Part shown: positions 32,744-42,232 of the stretch, piece by piece | How positions within the stretch are numbered: position 1 is the stretch's first letter | How the letters are laid out: each line of letters starts with the position of its first letter | Assembly (NCBI GenBank): GCA_964448855.1 | Contig: CAYUXI010000007.1 | Span: forward strand, 1 to 64,000 | Direction: 5' to 3' | Source: QAMX01 sp964448855 | GTDB lineage: Bacteria > Bacillota > Clostridia > Oscillospirales > QAMX01 | Length of the DNA: 64,000 bases | Position numbers and translations under genes: made by a program | The notes under the pieces: generated by a model | Told to the model about the DNA's origin: nothing | The model's database searches: none | What the model saw: the letters and a program-made list of their open reading frames with translations, nothing else

Positions 32744-34492
32744 ATGGATACAATCAATGTCAAAATCAACGGCCGGGACTATTCGGTTCCCAAGGGCGCA
32801 ACCATTCTGGAAGCGGCGCACTCGGTCGGCATCGAAATCCCCACCCTCTGCTATCTGAAGGACATCAATGAAATCGGCGCCTGCCGCATCTGCGTCGTCG
32901 AAGTCAAGGGCGCACGCAGCCTGGTGGCCGCCTGTGTCTATCCGCTCGACCGCGAAGGAACGGAAGTCTGGACAAACAGCCCGGCGGTGATCGAATCCCG
33001 GAAAACAACGCTGGAGCTGATTCTTTCCACCCATAAGCGGAACTGCCTGTCCTGCGTCCGCAGCGGCAACTGCGAACTGCAGAAGCTCTGCCACGAATAC
33101 GGAATCGAAGATGAAAATCGCTTCGAAGGCGCCCGCAATGAATACGAAATCGACAATTCCGCCGTCCATATGTACCGCGATAACGGCAAATGCATTCTGT
33201 GCCGCCGCTGTGTCGCTGTCTGCGATAAGATTCAGTCGGTTTCCGTCATCGGCCCGAACGAACGCGGCTTCAAAACCCATATCGGCTCTGCTTTTGAGGC
33301 CGATCTGGCTGAGGTGCCCTGCGTTTCCTGCGGACAGTGCATCACGGTCTGCCCGACCGGCGCACTTGCGGAACGTGACGACACCCAGAAGGTCATCGAC
33401 GCGCTGAACGACAGAACAAAGCACGTCATCGTTCAGACTGCACCGGCCATCCGCGTCGGCCTGGGCGAAGAGTTCGGTCTGCCGGTCGGCTCCATCGTGA
33501 CCGGCAAAATGGTCGCAGCCTTGAAACGCCTCGGCTTTGACGGCGTCTTCGATACGAACTTCACCGCCGACCTGACGATTATGGAAGAGGCGACGGAATT
33601 CCTGGAGCATTACAGCAAAAAGGAAACCCTCCCGCTCATCACATCCTGCTCGCCGGGCTGGATCAAATTCGCCGAATACAACTATCCGGATATGCTGCCG
33701 CATATTTCCACCTGCAAATCTCCGCAGGGGATGTTCGGCTCCGTTGCAAAAACCTATTATGCCGAAAAAATGGGTCTGGATCCGAAGGACATCGTCGTTG
33801 TCAGCGTGATGCCGTGTACCGCGAAGAAGTTCGAAGCACAGCGCATGGATCATACTGCCGTGGAAGGTCTCGCCGACATCGACGTGGTTCTGACCACGCG
33901 TGAGCTCGCCCGCCTGATCAAAAAGCAGGGCATTCTGTTCAATGATCTGCCGGACGAAGAATTCGATGCTCCGTTTGGACTGGGCAGCGGCGCGGGTACC
34001 ATCTTCGGTGCCACGGGCGGCGTTATGGAAGCGGCACTTCGAACCGCTGCAGAAATCGTCACCGGCAAACCGCTCGAAAAGCTCGAATTCGAAGAGGTCC
34101 GCGGAACCGCCGGCATCAAGGAAGCGACCTATACCCTCGCGGGCAACGAAATCCGCGTCGCCGTCGCATCGGGTCTGGCCAACGCCAGAAAGCTGCTGGA
34201 TATGATCCGATCCGGTGAGAAACAGTATGATTTTGTGGAAATCATGGCCTGCCCGGGCGGCTGCGTCAACGGCGGCGGTCAGCCGATTCACTCCGGCAAC
34301 TACCTGAATTTCCACGACATCCGTGCAGAACGTGCGGCAGCCCTGTACAGAGACGATCAGAACCTTCCGGTTCGCAAATCCCATGAAAATCCGGATGTTC
34401 AGCGCGTCTATGACGAATACTTCGGCAAGCCGGGCAGCCACAAGGCACACGACATTCTGCATACAGGCTATACAGCACGCCAGAAATACTGA
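32744..34492 (+). CDS. hydA: [FeFe] hydrogenase catalytic subunit HydA (582 aa)
   Basis: A modular HydA: N-terminal [2Fe-2S] domain (residues 1-80), a His-Cys3 [4Fe-4S] site (THKRNCLSCVRSGNC), two ferredoxin clusters (CILCRRCVAVC, CVSCGQCITVC) and the H-cluster domain with the three signature loops TSCSPGW (~300), MPCTAKKFEA (~355) and ACPGGCVNGGGQP (~500). It makes or takes up H2 together with HydB and HydC. ATG 32744 follows AAGGAGGAG; upstream in-frame codons overlap hydB and are not used. Maturation genes hydEFG are not in this window. A terminator follows. Confidence 0.97.
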   Translation: MDTINVKINGRDYSVPKGATILEAAHSVGIEIPTLCYLKDINEIGACRICVVEVKGARSLVAACVYPLDREGTEVWTNSPAVIESRKTTLELILSTHKRNCLSCVRSGNCELQKLCHEYGIEDENRFEGARNEYEIDNSAVHMYRDNGKCILCRRCVAVCDKIQSVSVIGPNERGFKTHIGSAFEADLAEVPCVSCGQCITVCPTGALAERDDTQKVIDALNDRTKHVIVQTAPAIRVGLGEEFGLPVGSIVTGKMVAALKRLGFDGVFDTNFTADLTIMEEATEFLEHYSKKETLPLITSCSPGWIKFAEYNYPDMLPHISTCKSPQGMFGSVAKTYYAEKMGLDPKDIVVVSVMPCTAKKFEAQRMDHTAVEGLADIDVVLTTRELARLIKKQGILFNDLPDEEFDAPFGLGSGAGTIFGATGGVMEAALRTAAEIVTGKPLEKLEFEEVRGTAGIKEATYTLAGNEIRVAVASGLANARKLLDMIRSGEKQYDFVEIMACPGGCVNGGGQPIHSGNYLNFHDIRAERAAALYRDDQNLPVRKSHENPDVQRVYDEYFGKPGSHKAHDILHTGYTARQKY

Positions 34493-34505
34493 GCCGCATC
34501 CATTG

Positions 34506-34542
34506 CACAGGCGGGAACCGGATGGTTTCCGCCTGTGTTTTT
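34506..34542 (+). terminator. Terminator of the hydrogenase operon
   Basis: 14-bp stem CACAGGCGG-AACC (34506-34519) / GGTT-CCGCCTGTG (34524-34537) with one mismatch, then TTTTT. Confidence 0.9.
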
Positions 34543-34578
34543 GAACTGGTAACTTTTGAGAAAACGAGGGAAACCGTT

Positions 34579-35118
34579 ATGAAACTGACTGTCTATCTCG
34601 GTGCCAATGAGGGCAATGACCCGGCACTGAAAACTGCCGTGCGTGAGCTGGGCGAATGGATTGGAACGGCCGGCCATACGCTGATTTACGGCGGCTCCAA
34701 GGCCGGTCTGATGGGCGAACTGGCAGAAAGCGCACTGCGCGCCGGCGCACCGGTCATCGGCGTCGAACCCCAGATGTTTATTGACCGCGAAATGCAGCTC
34801 GACGGCCTGACCGAGCTGATCGTCACGCCCGACATGGCGACGCGCAAGGCCAAAATGATTGCACTCGGCGATGCCTTTCTCGCGTTTCCGGGAGGAACCG
34901 GCACACTCGAAGAAATCGCCGAGGTCATGTCTATGGTGTCACTGAACCTGCTCGATGCCCCCTGTATTTTATACAATCTGAATGGCTTCTATGACGATTT
35001 TCGCCGCCTTCTCCAACAGATGATTCAAAAGGGACTCTCCACGCCGGAACGGCAGGAGGGGATTCTGTTCGCCGAAAACCTGTCCCAAATCCACGAAATC
35101 CTGGAGAAAGCCCGCTGA
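34579..35118 (+). CDS. LOG-family nucleoside monophosphate phosphoribohydrolase (179 aa)
   Basis: The LOG-family marks are present: LIYGGSKAGLMGELAESAL, the arginine segment MATRKAKM and FLAFPGGTGTLEEIAEV (PGGxGTxxE). Such enzymes cleave the N-glycosidic bond of nucleoside 5'-monophosphates; the bacterial substrate (AMP or cytokinin-like nucleotides) is not settled here. ATG 34579 after GAGGGAAA; the longer frame before it crosses the preceding terminator. No own promoter was recognised. Confidence 0.88.
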   Translation: MKLTVYLGANEGNDPALKTAVRELGEWIGTAGHTLIYGGSKAGLMGELAESALRAGAPVIGVEPQMFIDREMQLDGLTELIVTPDMATRKAKMIALGDAFLAFPGGTGTLEEIAEVMSMVSLNLLDAPCILYNLNGFYDDFRRLLQQMIQKGLSTPERQEGILFAENLSQIHEILEKAR

Positions 35119-35242
35119 CGCCGGACTTCCGCGATGCTTTTTTTGCCTTTTTGCATGGGGCAGCTGCATATCCCACCTGTTTGAAGCGATGAAAAAACGC
35201 GGTGCATTCCGGAAAGAACGCGCTGAAAATTGTCGAAAACGG

Positions 35243-35271
35243 TTGACATTTTTCGAGGGCTGTGATATGAT
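35243..35271 (+). promoter_or_regulatory. Promoter of feoA-feoB
   Basis: TTGACA (35243-35248), 17-bp spacer, TATGAT (35266-35271). I saw no clear Fur box. The 120 bases before it hold no gene. Confidence 0.8.
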
Positions 35272-35311
35272 ACACTTGATAGTCTGATGGAACGGAAATG
35301 GGGAAACAAAT

Positions 35312-35545
35312 ATGACGCTGGACAAACTCCGTGTCGGCAGTTCAGCTGTGATCACAGAGGTTGGTGGAGACGGCGCACTGCGCTGCCGCCTGCTGGATAT
35401 GGGTCTGATCCCGAGAACGCAGGTGACGCTGCAAAAAGTGGCACCGATGGGCGACCCGATCGAAATTCGTGTGCGCGGCTATGAATTGACGCTTCGACTG
35501 GAAGAAGCCGGAAAAATCAAGGTGGAGGAGGTCGGACGCGTATGA
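35312..35545 (+). CDS. feoA: Ferrous iron transport accessory protein FeoA (77 aa)
   Basis: SH3-like FeoA fold marks: RLLDMGLIPRTQVTLQKVAPMGDPIEIRV, the core of the family. It is a small cytosolic protein that modulates FeoB. The start at 35312 follows a weak GGGGAAA site. Its stop overlaps the feoB start (GTATGA). Confidence 0.93.
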   Translation: MTLDKLRVGSSAVITEVGGDGALRCRLLDMGLIPRTQVTLQKVAPMGDPIEIRVRGYELTLRLEEAGKIKVEEVGRV

Positions 35546-37533
35546 TTTTTGCACTCGTCGGCAACCAAAACTGCGGAAAAACAACACTGTTCAACGCGCT
35601 GACCGGCTCCAATCAACACGTCGGCAATTTTCCCGGCGTCACCGTTGATCAGAAAATGGGGGCAATTCGCGGCGAGAAAGACGCTTCGGTCGTGGATTTG
35701 CCGGGGATTTATTCGCTTCGCCCGTATACGCAGGAGGAAATTGTCTCCCGCGATTTTATTCTGAATCAAAAGCCGGACGGCATCATCAATATCGTAGACG
35801 CCACCAATATTGAACGCAACCTGTACCTGACGCTGCAGCTGCTCGAACTGCGTGTCCCGATGGTTCTGGCACTGAATATGATGGACGAGGTGCGCGCCAA
35901 CGGCGGAACGATCGATGTCGCCGATATGAGCCGCGCCCTTGGCATCCCGGTTGTGCCGATTTCTGCCGCCAAGGGTGAGGGCATTTCTGAGCTGATCAAT
36001 CAGGCGCTGACCGTTGCGCGCAGCAAAACATTGCCCAAGGTGCAGGATTTTTGTCAAGGCGACTCTGCGGTTCACCGCTGCATTCATGCCGTTGTCCACC
36101 TGATTTCAGACCATGCATCGCGGCTTGGCCTGCCGGAACGCTTCTGCACCGCCAAACTTATCGAGGGCGGCGACCATTTGGCAGATGAGCTGGAACTCGA
36201 TCAGAACGAGCGGGAGCTGCTGGAACACTGCATCGTCCAAATGGAGGCGGAAGCCGGATTGGATCGCAACGCCGCTCTGGCCGATATGCGCTACCGCTTC
36301 ATTGAATCGGTCGTGGCATCCTCCGTGGTCAAATGCCACGAAAGCCGCGAACACGCCCGCTCCATGAAAATCGACCGCATCCTGACCGGTCGCTTCACCG
36401 CAATTCCGATGTTTCTCGGCGTCATGCTCCTCACATTTTACCTGACCTTTGACGTGATCGGCCAACAGCTGTCCGACTGGCTCGCCGTCGGAATCGACGC
36501 GCTGACCGGTCTGGTGGACTCCGCGCTGACAGCATATGGCATGAACCCCGTGGTGCATAGCCTGATTGTCGATGGCATCTTTGCCGGTGTCGGCAGTGTA
36601 CTCGTCTTCCTGCCGATCATTGTCACACTCTTCTTCTTCCTATCCATTCTGGAAGATACCGGCTACATGGCGCGTGTTGCCTTCGTTATGGATAAGCCCC
36701 TGCGAAAAATCGGCTTGTCCGGACGCAGCATCGTCCCCATGCTGATCGGGTTCGGCTGCTCCGTTCCGGCCATCATGGCCACACGCACCGTTTCCTCCGA
36801 TCGCGACCGGAAAATGACGATTTTGCTGACTCCGTACATGAGCTGCTCGGCAAAAATCTCGATTTATGCATTTTTCACCGCCGCCTTTTTCCCGAAATAC
36901 CGTGCGCTGGTGATGATCGGCCTCTATGTCCTGGGCATTCTGGTCGGTATTTTGGCCGCACTCGTCATGAATCGGACACTGTACCGCGGCAAACCGGTTC
37001 CGTTCGTCATGGAACTGCCAAACTACCGGATGCCGAGCGTGAAAAGCGTTGCACTGCTGCTCTGGGAAAAAGCAAGGGACTTTCTGCAACGCGCCTTTAC
37101 CATCATTTTCCTGGCAACGGTTTTGATCTGGTTCCTGCAGAGCTTTGATCTGCGCCTGAACGTCGTCACCGACAGCTCCGACAGCCTGCTGGCACTGGTC
37201 GGCCGCGTGATCGCTCCGATCTTTGCACCGCTCGGCTTTGCAGACTGGCGCTGTGCAACGGCGCTGATCTCCGGCTTCGTCGCCAAGGAATCCGTCGTCA
37301 GCACGCTGGAGGTGCTGCTGGGCGCTGCAACGGTGATGACACTGTTCTCCACCCGCTCAGCCGTGAGCTTTCTGGTTTTCACGCTGCTCTATACGCCGTG
37401 CGTGGCGGCCGTTGCGACCATTCGCAGGGAACTGAACTCCGTCCCAAAAACGATCATTGTCGTCGTGATGCAGTGCGCCGTGGCCTGGGTTGCATCGTTT
37501 GCGGCCTATGCGATTGCGGGGCTGCTCGTATGA
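35542..37533 (+). CDS. feoB: Ferrous iron transporter FeoB (663 aa)
   Basis: N-terminal G-domain with G1 GNQNCGKTTLFN (about 7-18), FPGVTVDQ, G3 DLPGIYSL and G4 NMMD. A helical GDI region follows, then a membrane part with two Gate segments (LEDTGYMARVAFVMDK, GCSVPAIMATRT). It imports Fe2+ into the cell. feoA overlaps its start, and a tiny Cys-rich gene overlaps its stop, so three genes are read together. Confidence 0.97.
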   Translation: MIFALVGNQNCGKTTLFNALTGSNQHVGNFPGVTVDQKMGAIRGEKDASVVDLPGIYSLRPYTQEEIVSRDFILNQKPDGIINIVDATNIERNLYLTLQLLELRVPMVLALNMMDEVRANGGTIDVADMSRALGIPVVPISAAKGEGISELINQALTVARSKTLPKVQDFCQGDSAVHRCIHAVVHLISDHASRLGLPERFCTAKLIEGGDHLADELELDQNERELLEHCIVQMEAEAGLDRNAALADMRYRFIESVVASSVVKCHESREHARSMKIDRILTGRFTAIPMFLGVMLLTFYLTFDVIGQQLSDWLAVGIDALTGLVDSALTAYGMNPVVHSLIVDGIFAGVGSVLVFLPIIVTLFFFLSILEDTGYMARVAFVMDKPLRKIGLSGRSIVPMLIGFGCSVPAIMATRTVSSDRDRKMTILLTPYMSCSAKISIYAFFTAAFFPKYRALVMIGLYVLGILVGILAALVMNRTLYRGKPVPFVMELPNYRMPSVKSVALLLWEKARDFLQRAFTIIFLATVLIWFLQSFDLRLNVVTDSSDSLLALVGRVIAPIFAPLGFADWRCATALISGFVAKESVVSTLEVLLGAATVMTLFSTRSAVSFLVFTLLYTPCVAAVATIRRELNSVPKTIIVVVMQCAVAWVASFAAYAIAGLLV

Positions 37534-37748
37534 AATGGCTGGACTGGATGCTCCTCGCACTGGTGGCCGTCTGTATGCTGCTCGCATGGCGCGTCTGGCG
37601 AAAGGCCAACCGACGCGGCGGCTGCGGCTGTGGATGTGACCGCTGCAGCAGAAGCTGCTGCACACAGCCGGAACATGATGCACGATCGAAATGCTCCGAA
37701 CAAAAAACGCAACCGAACACCGGCTCTCTGGCCGATACCAATCTATAA
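37530..37748 (+). CDS. FeoB-associated Cys-rich membrane protein (72 aa)
   Basis: One N-terminal membrane helix (DWMLLALVAVCMLLAWRVW) is followed by a basic, cysteine-rich segment (GGCGCGCDRCSRSCC), the pattern of small proteins encoded after feoB in Clostridia. The ATG overlaps the feoB stop. It probably binds iron or assists FeoB at the membrane; the role is not known. Confidence 0.85.
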   Translation: MKWLDWMLLALVAVCMLLAWRVWRKANRRGGCGCGCDRCSRSCCTQPEHDARSKCSEQKTQPNTGSLADTNL

Positions 37749-37765
37749 AATCAGGAGGAAATCAC

Positions 37766-39112
37766 ATGAACAAACTCAATCCGAACGGCGCGGTTCGCCC
37801 TGAACAGCTTGCCGCGTATGGCGCAGCCTATCAGAACAACGCACTGCAAAAGGCCATGTCACACGTACTTGCACACTGCTCCATCGCCGATGCCGCCATC
37901 GATGATACCGCCATGAAGCAGATGCTGCACCGCTTCTCCAATGAACTGCCGACCATGACCGTCACGGCTCAGAAACAGACCGGCCGCTGCTGGCTGTTTG
38001 CCGCGCTGAATCTGATTCGCGAAAATATCGCCAAGGAAAACAATCTGGAATTCTTCGAATGCTCGCAGAGCTATGCGGCTTTCTGGGACAAGTTCGAACG
38101 CGTCAATTATTTCTATGAAAGCATTCTTGCAACGGCCGACCTCGAAGTCGGTGACCGCACCGTGCAGTACCTGCTGCAGACCGGCGTGCAGGACGGCGGC
38201 CAGTGGGATATGTTCGTCAACCTCGTCAAAAAGTACGGTATCGTCCCAAAGGACGCCATGCCGGAGACCAAACAGTCCAGCGCATCTGGCGATATGAACC
38301 GCTTGCTGAATGAAAAAATCCGGGGCGATGCAGCGCACCTGCGCCGCATGGTTGCCGAGCACGCGACGGATGCGGAGATCGCATCGGTCAAAGATACGTT
38401 GCTGCACCAGGCCTATGGCTTCCTGTGCAGCTGCTATGGCGAACCGCCGAAGACCTTCGACTTCGAATATGTCGATCGCGACAACGTCTACCATGTGGAG
38501 CGGAACCATACACCGCAGACGTTTGCGGAAAAATACGTCGGCGATATGCTGTCCAATTACGTCAGCATCATCAACGCCCCGACGCAGGACAAACCGTTCC
38601 ATCATGTCTACACCGTCGAGCTGCTCGGCAATGTGGTGGAAGGCGATCCTGTCCGCCACCTGAACCTGCCCATGGATGAGTTCAAAACACTGGTTCTGCA
38701 GCAGCTGGGCGATGGGGAACCGGTCTGGTTCGGCAGCGACATCAGCTATTTTGGCAGCCGCCCGCATGGCGTCTGGGACGATAGCTCCTTTGATTATTCG
38801 TCCGTGACCGGCTTCACCATGGAAACCACCAAAGCGGAACGGCTCGATCACGGCATCAGCGCCATGAACCACGCCATGGTGCTGACCGGCGTCAACCTCT
38901 GTGATGGCGCACCGAACCGCTGGAAGATCGAAAACAGCTGGGGCGATGAAACCGGCAACAAGGGCTACTACGTCTGCAGCGACACCTGGTTCGATCAGTA
39001 TGTCTTCCAGGCGGTCATCCATAAGAAATATCTCACCCAATATGAAGCCGTGCTGGCCGAGCCGCTCGTGCAGCTGAAACCGTGGGATCCGATGGGTTCG
39101 CTGGCCGACTGA
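37766..39112 (+). CDS. pepC: C1-family aminopeptidase, PepC/bleomycin hydrolase type (448 aa)
   Basis: The catalytic triad of the bleomycin-hydrolase branch of papain enzymes is visible: Cys in QKQTGRCWLFAALN, His in AMNHAMVLTGV, Asn in IENSWGDETGNKGYYV. Length is usual for PepC. These cytosolic hexamers remove N-terminal residues from peptides. ATG 37766 lies behind AGGAGG; the frame upstream overlaps the Cys-rich gene and is not used. It starts 17 bases after that gene and may be read from the feo operon. Confidence 0.93.
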   Translation: MNKLNPNGAVRPEQLAAYGAAYQNNALQKAMSHVLAHCSIADAAIDDTAMKQMLHRFSNELPTMTVTAQKQTGRCWLFAALNLIRENIAKENNLEFFECSQSYAAFWDKFERVNYFYESILATADLEVGDRTVQYLLQTGVQDGGQWDMFVNLVKKYGIVPKDAMPETKQSSASGDMNRLLNEKIRGDAAHLRRMVAEHATDAEIASVKDTLLHQAYGFLCSCYGEPPKTFDFEYVDRDNVYHVERNHTPQTFAEKYVGDMLSNYVSIINAPTQDKPFHHVYTVELLGNVVEGDPVRHLNLPMDEFKTLVLQQLGDGEPVWFGSDISYFGSRPHGVWDDSSFDYSSVTGFTMETTKAERLDHGISAMNHAMVLTGVNLCDGAPNRWKIENSWGDETGNKGYYVCSDTWFDQYVFQAVIHKKYLTQYEAVLAEPLVQLKPWDPMGSLAD

Positions 39113-39159
39113 AGCGACAAACACTTCCGGGAACCGGTTTCTCTGACGAAAACGCCTAC

Positions 39160-39188
39160 TTGACAAATCAGAGAAAGCATGATATAAT
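39160..39188 (+). promoter_or_regulatory. Promoter of valS
   Basis: TTGACA (39160-39165), 17-bp spacer, TATAAT (39183-39188). Transcript start expected near 39195. Confidence 0.88.
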
Positions 39189-39194
39189 AGCCAC

Positions 39195-39468
39195 AATATA
39201 TGAAAAAATGCGGTGAACAGGAGGAGTACCTGAATTTCTTCCTCAGAGAGAGCCGCCGGTCAGCTGAGACCGGGTGTGAGCGGCTTGGAAAGAAACAGGG
39301 GAAGGTCGCCTGTGAGCATTCCCACCGAACCGAACGGTACAGGTGCGGAACGGGTGCGCCCGTTATAGGGCATAGAGTGTGCGGCTCTTGCTGCAAACTC
39401 GGGTGGTACCGCGGGAGTTGAACAGACAGCGCCCGTCCCGAACAGTTTCGAGGACGGACGCTGTTTTT
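39195..39468 (+). ncRNA. T-box leader riboswitch of valS
   Basis: The ~300-nt leader carries the T-box GGGTGGTACCGCGG (39401-39414), whose TGG pairs with the acceptor end of uncharged tRNA. Stem I begins with AGGAGTA and contains AGAGAGCCGCCGG-type elements. The segment GAAGGTCGCCTGTGAGC (from 39301) is the usual 3' side of the specifier loop; the codon there reads GUC (39305-39307), valine, matching the downstream valS. A terminator follows. Uncharged tRNA-Val would promote read-through. Confidence 0.93.
39426..39468 (+). terminator. T-box terminator
   Basis: Stem ACAGCGCCCGTCC (39426-39438) / GGACGGACGCTGT (39452-39464) with one mismatch, then TTTTT. The competing antiterminator would use the T-box bases at 39401-39414. 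Confidence 0.9.
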
Positions 39469-39505
39469 GCGTTCTGTCCCAATCAATCCGAAAGGAGACC
39501 GATTC

Positions 39506-42133
39506 ATGCAGAAAGAATTGGAAAAAATTTATAATCCGTCTGACGTGGAAGACCGAATTTACCAGATGTGGGAGGAAGAGGGCTGTTTCCACGCAGAGGT
39601 GGATCCGGCCAAGCCGCCGTATTGCATCGTGATTCCGCCTCCCAATGTCACAGGCCAGCTGCATATGGGCCATGCAATGGATGAAACCCTGCAGGATATC
39701 CTGATCCGTGTCAAGAGAATGCAGGGCTTTTCCGCCCTCTGGCTACCGGGAACCGACCACGCAGGCATCGCAACGCAGATCAAAGTCGAAGAGAATCTGC
39801 GCAAAACCTCCGGAAAAACACGGTATGATTACGGGCGCGACGCCTTCGTTGATCTGGTCTGGGACTGGAAACGCGAATACGGCGGCCGCATCATCAAACA
39901 GCTGAAAAAGCTGGGTGCCTCCTGTGACTGGCAGCGCGAACGCTTCACCATGGATGAAGGCTGTTCCAAGGCCGTTCGTGAGGTGTTCGTCCGCCTGTGG
40001 GAAAAGGGTCTGATTTACCGCGGCAACCGCATCATCAACTGGTGCCCCAAATGCCGCACGGCTCTCAGCGACGCCGAAGTCGAATACGGCGAGCAGAACG
40101 GCAACTTCTGGCACATTCGCTACCCGTTCAAGGACGGAAGCGGCTACCTGACCATCGCCACCACACGTCCGGAAACGCTGCTGGGCGATGCCGCAGTCGC
40201 TGTCAACCCGGAGGATGAGCGGTATCGCGATATCGTCGGCAAAACGCTGATTCTGCCGCTGGTCGGCCGCGAAATCCCGGTCATTGCCGATGAATATGTC
40301 GAACGCGATTTCGGAACGGGCTGCGTGAAAATCACACCGTGCCATGACCCGAACGACTTTGAAGTCGGAAAACGGCACCAGCTGCCGGAAATCCTGATCA
40401 TGGACGGCGACGCCAAAATCATCAACGGCGGCGTCTATAACGGCCTCGACCGCTATGAAGCACGGAAACGGATCATTGCCGATCTGGAGGCGCAGGGTCT
40501 GCTGGAACGCATTGAGCCGCACGCACACAACGTCGGAGCCTGCTATCGCTGTGGGACAACGGTCGAACCGGTTGCCTCTAAACAGTGGTTCGTCAAGATG
40601 AAACCGCTGGCGGAAGCAGCCATGGAAGTCGTTCGCGACGGCCGCGTGGAGTTCGTGCCGGATCGCTTCTCGAAGATCTACATGAACTGGATGGAAAACG
40701 TACACGACTGGTGTATTTCCCGCCAGCTCTGGTGGGGTCACCGCATCCCCGCATGGTACTGCGCCGACTGCGGCGAAACCATCGTCGCCCGCGAAACGCC
40801 GACGGTCTGCCCGAAATGCGGCTGTCAGCACCTGACACAGGAAGAAGACGTGCTGGATACCTGGTTCTCCTCGGCGCTCTGGCCGTTCTCAACGCTGGGC
40901 TGGCCGGAGAAAACGCCGGAGCTGGATTATTTCTACCCGACATCCACGCTGGTTACCGGCTACGACATCATCTTCTTCTGGGTCGCCCGTATGATTTTCT
41001 CCGGCATGGAGCATATGGGAAAGGAACCCTTCAAAAAAGTCTTTATTCATGGCCTTGTCCGCGATGCACAGGGGCGGAAAATGTCCAAATCGCTCGGCAA
41101 CGGAATTGACCCGCTGGAGATCATCCGCCAGTACGGCGCCGATGCACTGCGCTTCATGCTCGTGACAGGCATCAGCCCGGGCAACGATACCCGCTTCACC
41201 ACGGAACGCGTGGAAGCCAGCCGCAACTTTGCCAATAAGCTCTGGAATGCCTCCCGCTTCGTCCTGATGCACGCCGGAGACCGTGCATATCCGCTGCCGG
41301 AGAAGCTGCGCCGGGAAGATAAATGGATTCTGACGGCCCTGAATAACCTGATTGCAGAGGTTACGGAAAATATCGAACGCTATGACCTCGGTGTTGCCGC
41401 TCAGAAGCTCTATGATTTCGTCTGGGACAGCTTCTGCGACTGGTATATTGAGCTGGCCAAACCGATGCTGACCGCCGGCGGCGACGAGGCCGACGCAGCC
41501 AAGGGCGTCCTGCTGTATGTGCTGGATAAAATCCTGAAGCTGCTCCATCCGTTCATGCCGTTCATCACGGAAGAAATCTACGGCTGCCTGCCGGGGACGG
41601 AAGGCCGACTGATCACCTCCCAGTGGCCGGTCAGCCGTCCGGAACAGATTTTCGCAGACGACTGTGCCAAGACCGAGCATATGATGGCGGTCATCCGCGC
41701 CATCCGCAATCGCCGCGCCGAAATGAACGTTCCGCCCTCCAAGAAGGCAACCCTCACCGTCGTTGCGGCGGATCAGGAAGCGTATACCCATGCGGAGCCG
41801 TTCCTGAAAAAGCTGGCCTCCGTTTCGGAGCTCTTCTTCGTTCAGGATGCGTCCGAACTCGATGAAGGCAAAATGACGCGCATCATCTCCGGCGCAGACC
41901 ACCTCTTTATTCCGACCGGCGAACTCGTCGATCAGGAGAAGGAGCTGGCACGACTGAAAAAGGAACTGGCCAAAAATGAGGCGGAACTCGAAAAGCTGAA
42001 CGCGAAACTCGCTAACCCTGGCTTTATCGGGAAAGCCCCGGCCAATGTCGTCGAAGCGGAAAAACGCCGTGCAGCCGCGCTGACCGAAACGGTCGAAGCG
42101 GGCCGTGCTGCTGTCGCCGCCATGGCGCAGTAA
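39506..42133 (+). CDS. valS: Valyl-tRNA synthetase (875 aa)
   Basis: Class I synthetase with PPPNVTGQLHMGHAMDE (HIGH motif, about residues 45-60), the CP1 editing domain with TTRPETLLGDAAVAVNP, the KMSKS motif in GRKMSKSLGNGIDP (~525), and the C-terminal coiled-coil arm of valine enzymes (LARLKKELAKNEAELEKL). ATG 39506 after AAAGGAGA; an upstream in-frame start would lie in the T-box leader. Convergent with the alpha-mannosidase gene, separated by a terminator. Confidence 0.97.
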   Translation: MQKELEKIYNPSDVEDRIYQMWEEEGCFHAEVDPAKPPYCIVIPPPNVTGQLHMGHAMDETLQDILIRVKRMQGFSALWLPGTDHAGIATQIKVEENLRKTSGKTRYDYGRDAFVDLVWDWKREYGGRIIKQLKKLGASCDWQRERFTMDEGCSKAVREVFVRLWEKGLIYRGNRIINWCPKCRTALSDAEVEYGEQNGNFWHIRYPFKDGSGYLTIATTRPETLLGDAAVAVNPEDERYRDIVGKTLILPLVGREIPVIADEYVERDFGTGCVKITPCHDPNDFEVGKRHQLPEILIMDGDAKIINGGVYNGLDRYEARKRIIADLEAQGLLERIEPHAHNVGACYRCGTTVEPVASKQWFVKMKPLAEAAMEVVRDGRVEFVPDRFSKIYMNWMENVHDWCISRQLWWGHRIPAWYCADCGETIVARETPTVCPKCGCQHLTQEEDVLDTWFSSALWPFSTLGWPEKTPELDYFYPTSTLVTGYDIIFFWVARMIFSGMEHMGKEPFKKVFIHGLVRDAQGRKMSKSLGNGIDPLEIIRQYGADALRFMLVTGISPGNDTRFTTERVEASRNFANKLWNASRFVLMHAGDRAYPLPEKLRREDKWILTALNNLIAEVTENIERYDLGVAAQKLYDFVWDSFCDWYIELAKPMLTAGGDEADAAKGVLLYVLDKILKLLHPFMPFITEEIYGCLPGTEGRLITSQWPVSRPEQIFADDCAKTEHMMAVIRAIRNRRAEMNVPPSKKATLTVVAADQEAYTHAEPFLKKLASVSELFFVQDASELDEGKMTRIISGADHLFIPTGELVDQEKELARLKKELAKNEAELEKLNAKLANPGFIGKAPANVVEAEKRRAAALTETVEAGRAAVAAMAQ

Positions 42134-42150
42134 ACGCAATTTACGAATAA

Positions 42151-42186
42151 AAAACAGACCGTGTGATTCGTCACACGGTCTGTTTT
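42151..42186. terminator. Bidirectional terminator between valS and the mannosidase gene
   Basis: Perfect 16-bp stem AAAACAGACCGTGTGA (42151-42166) / TCACACGGTCTGTTTT (42171-42186), 4-nt loop. Confidence 0.92.
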
Positions 42187-42232
42187 GCTTACAGTTGAAT
42201 TCAAAAAGCAGCGCGACAGGGAGCAAATGGAC

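Noticed and set aside
30822..34462. Two long minus-strand frames over hydB and hydA
   Set aside because: Antisense shadows of clearly conserved hydrogenase subunits, with no ribosome sites or recognisable domains.
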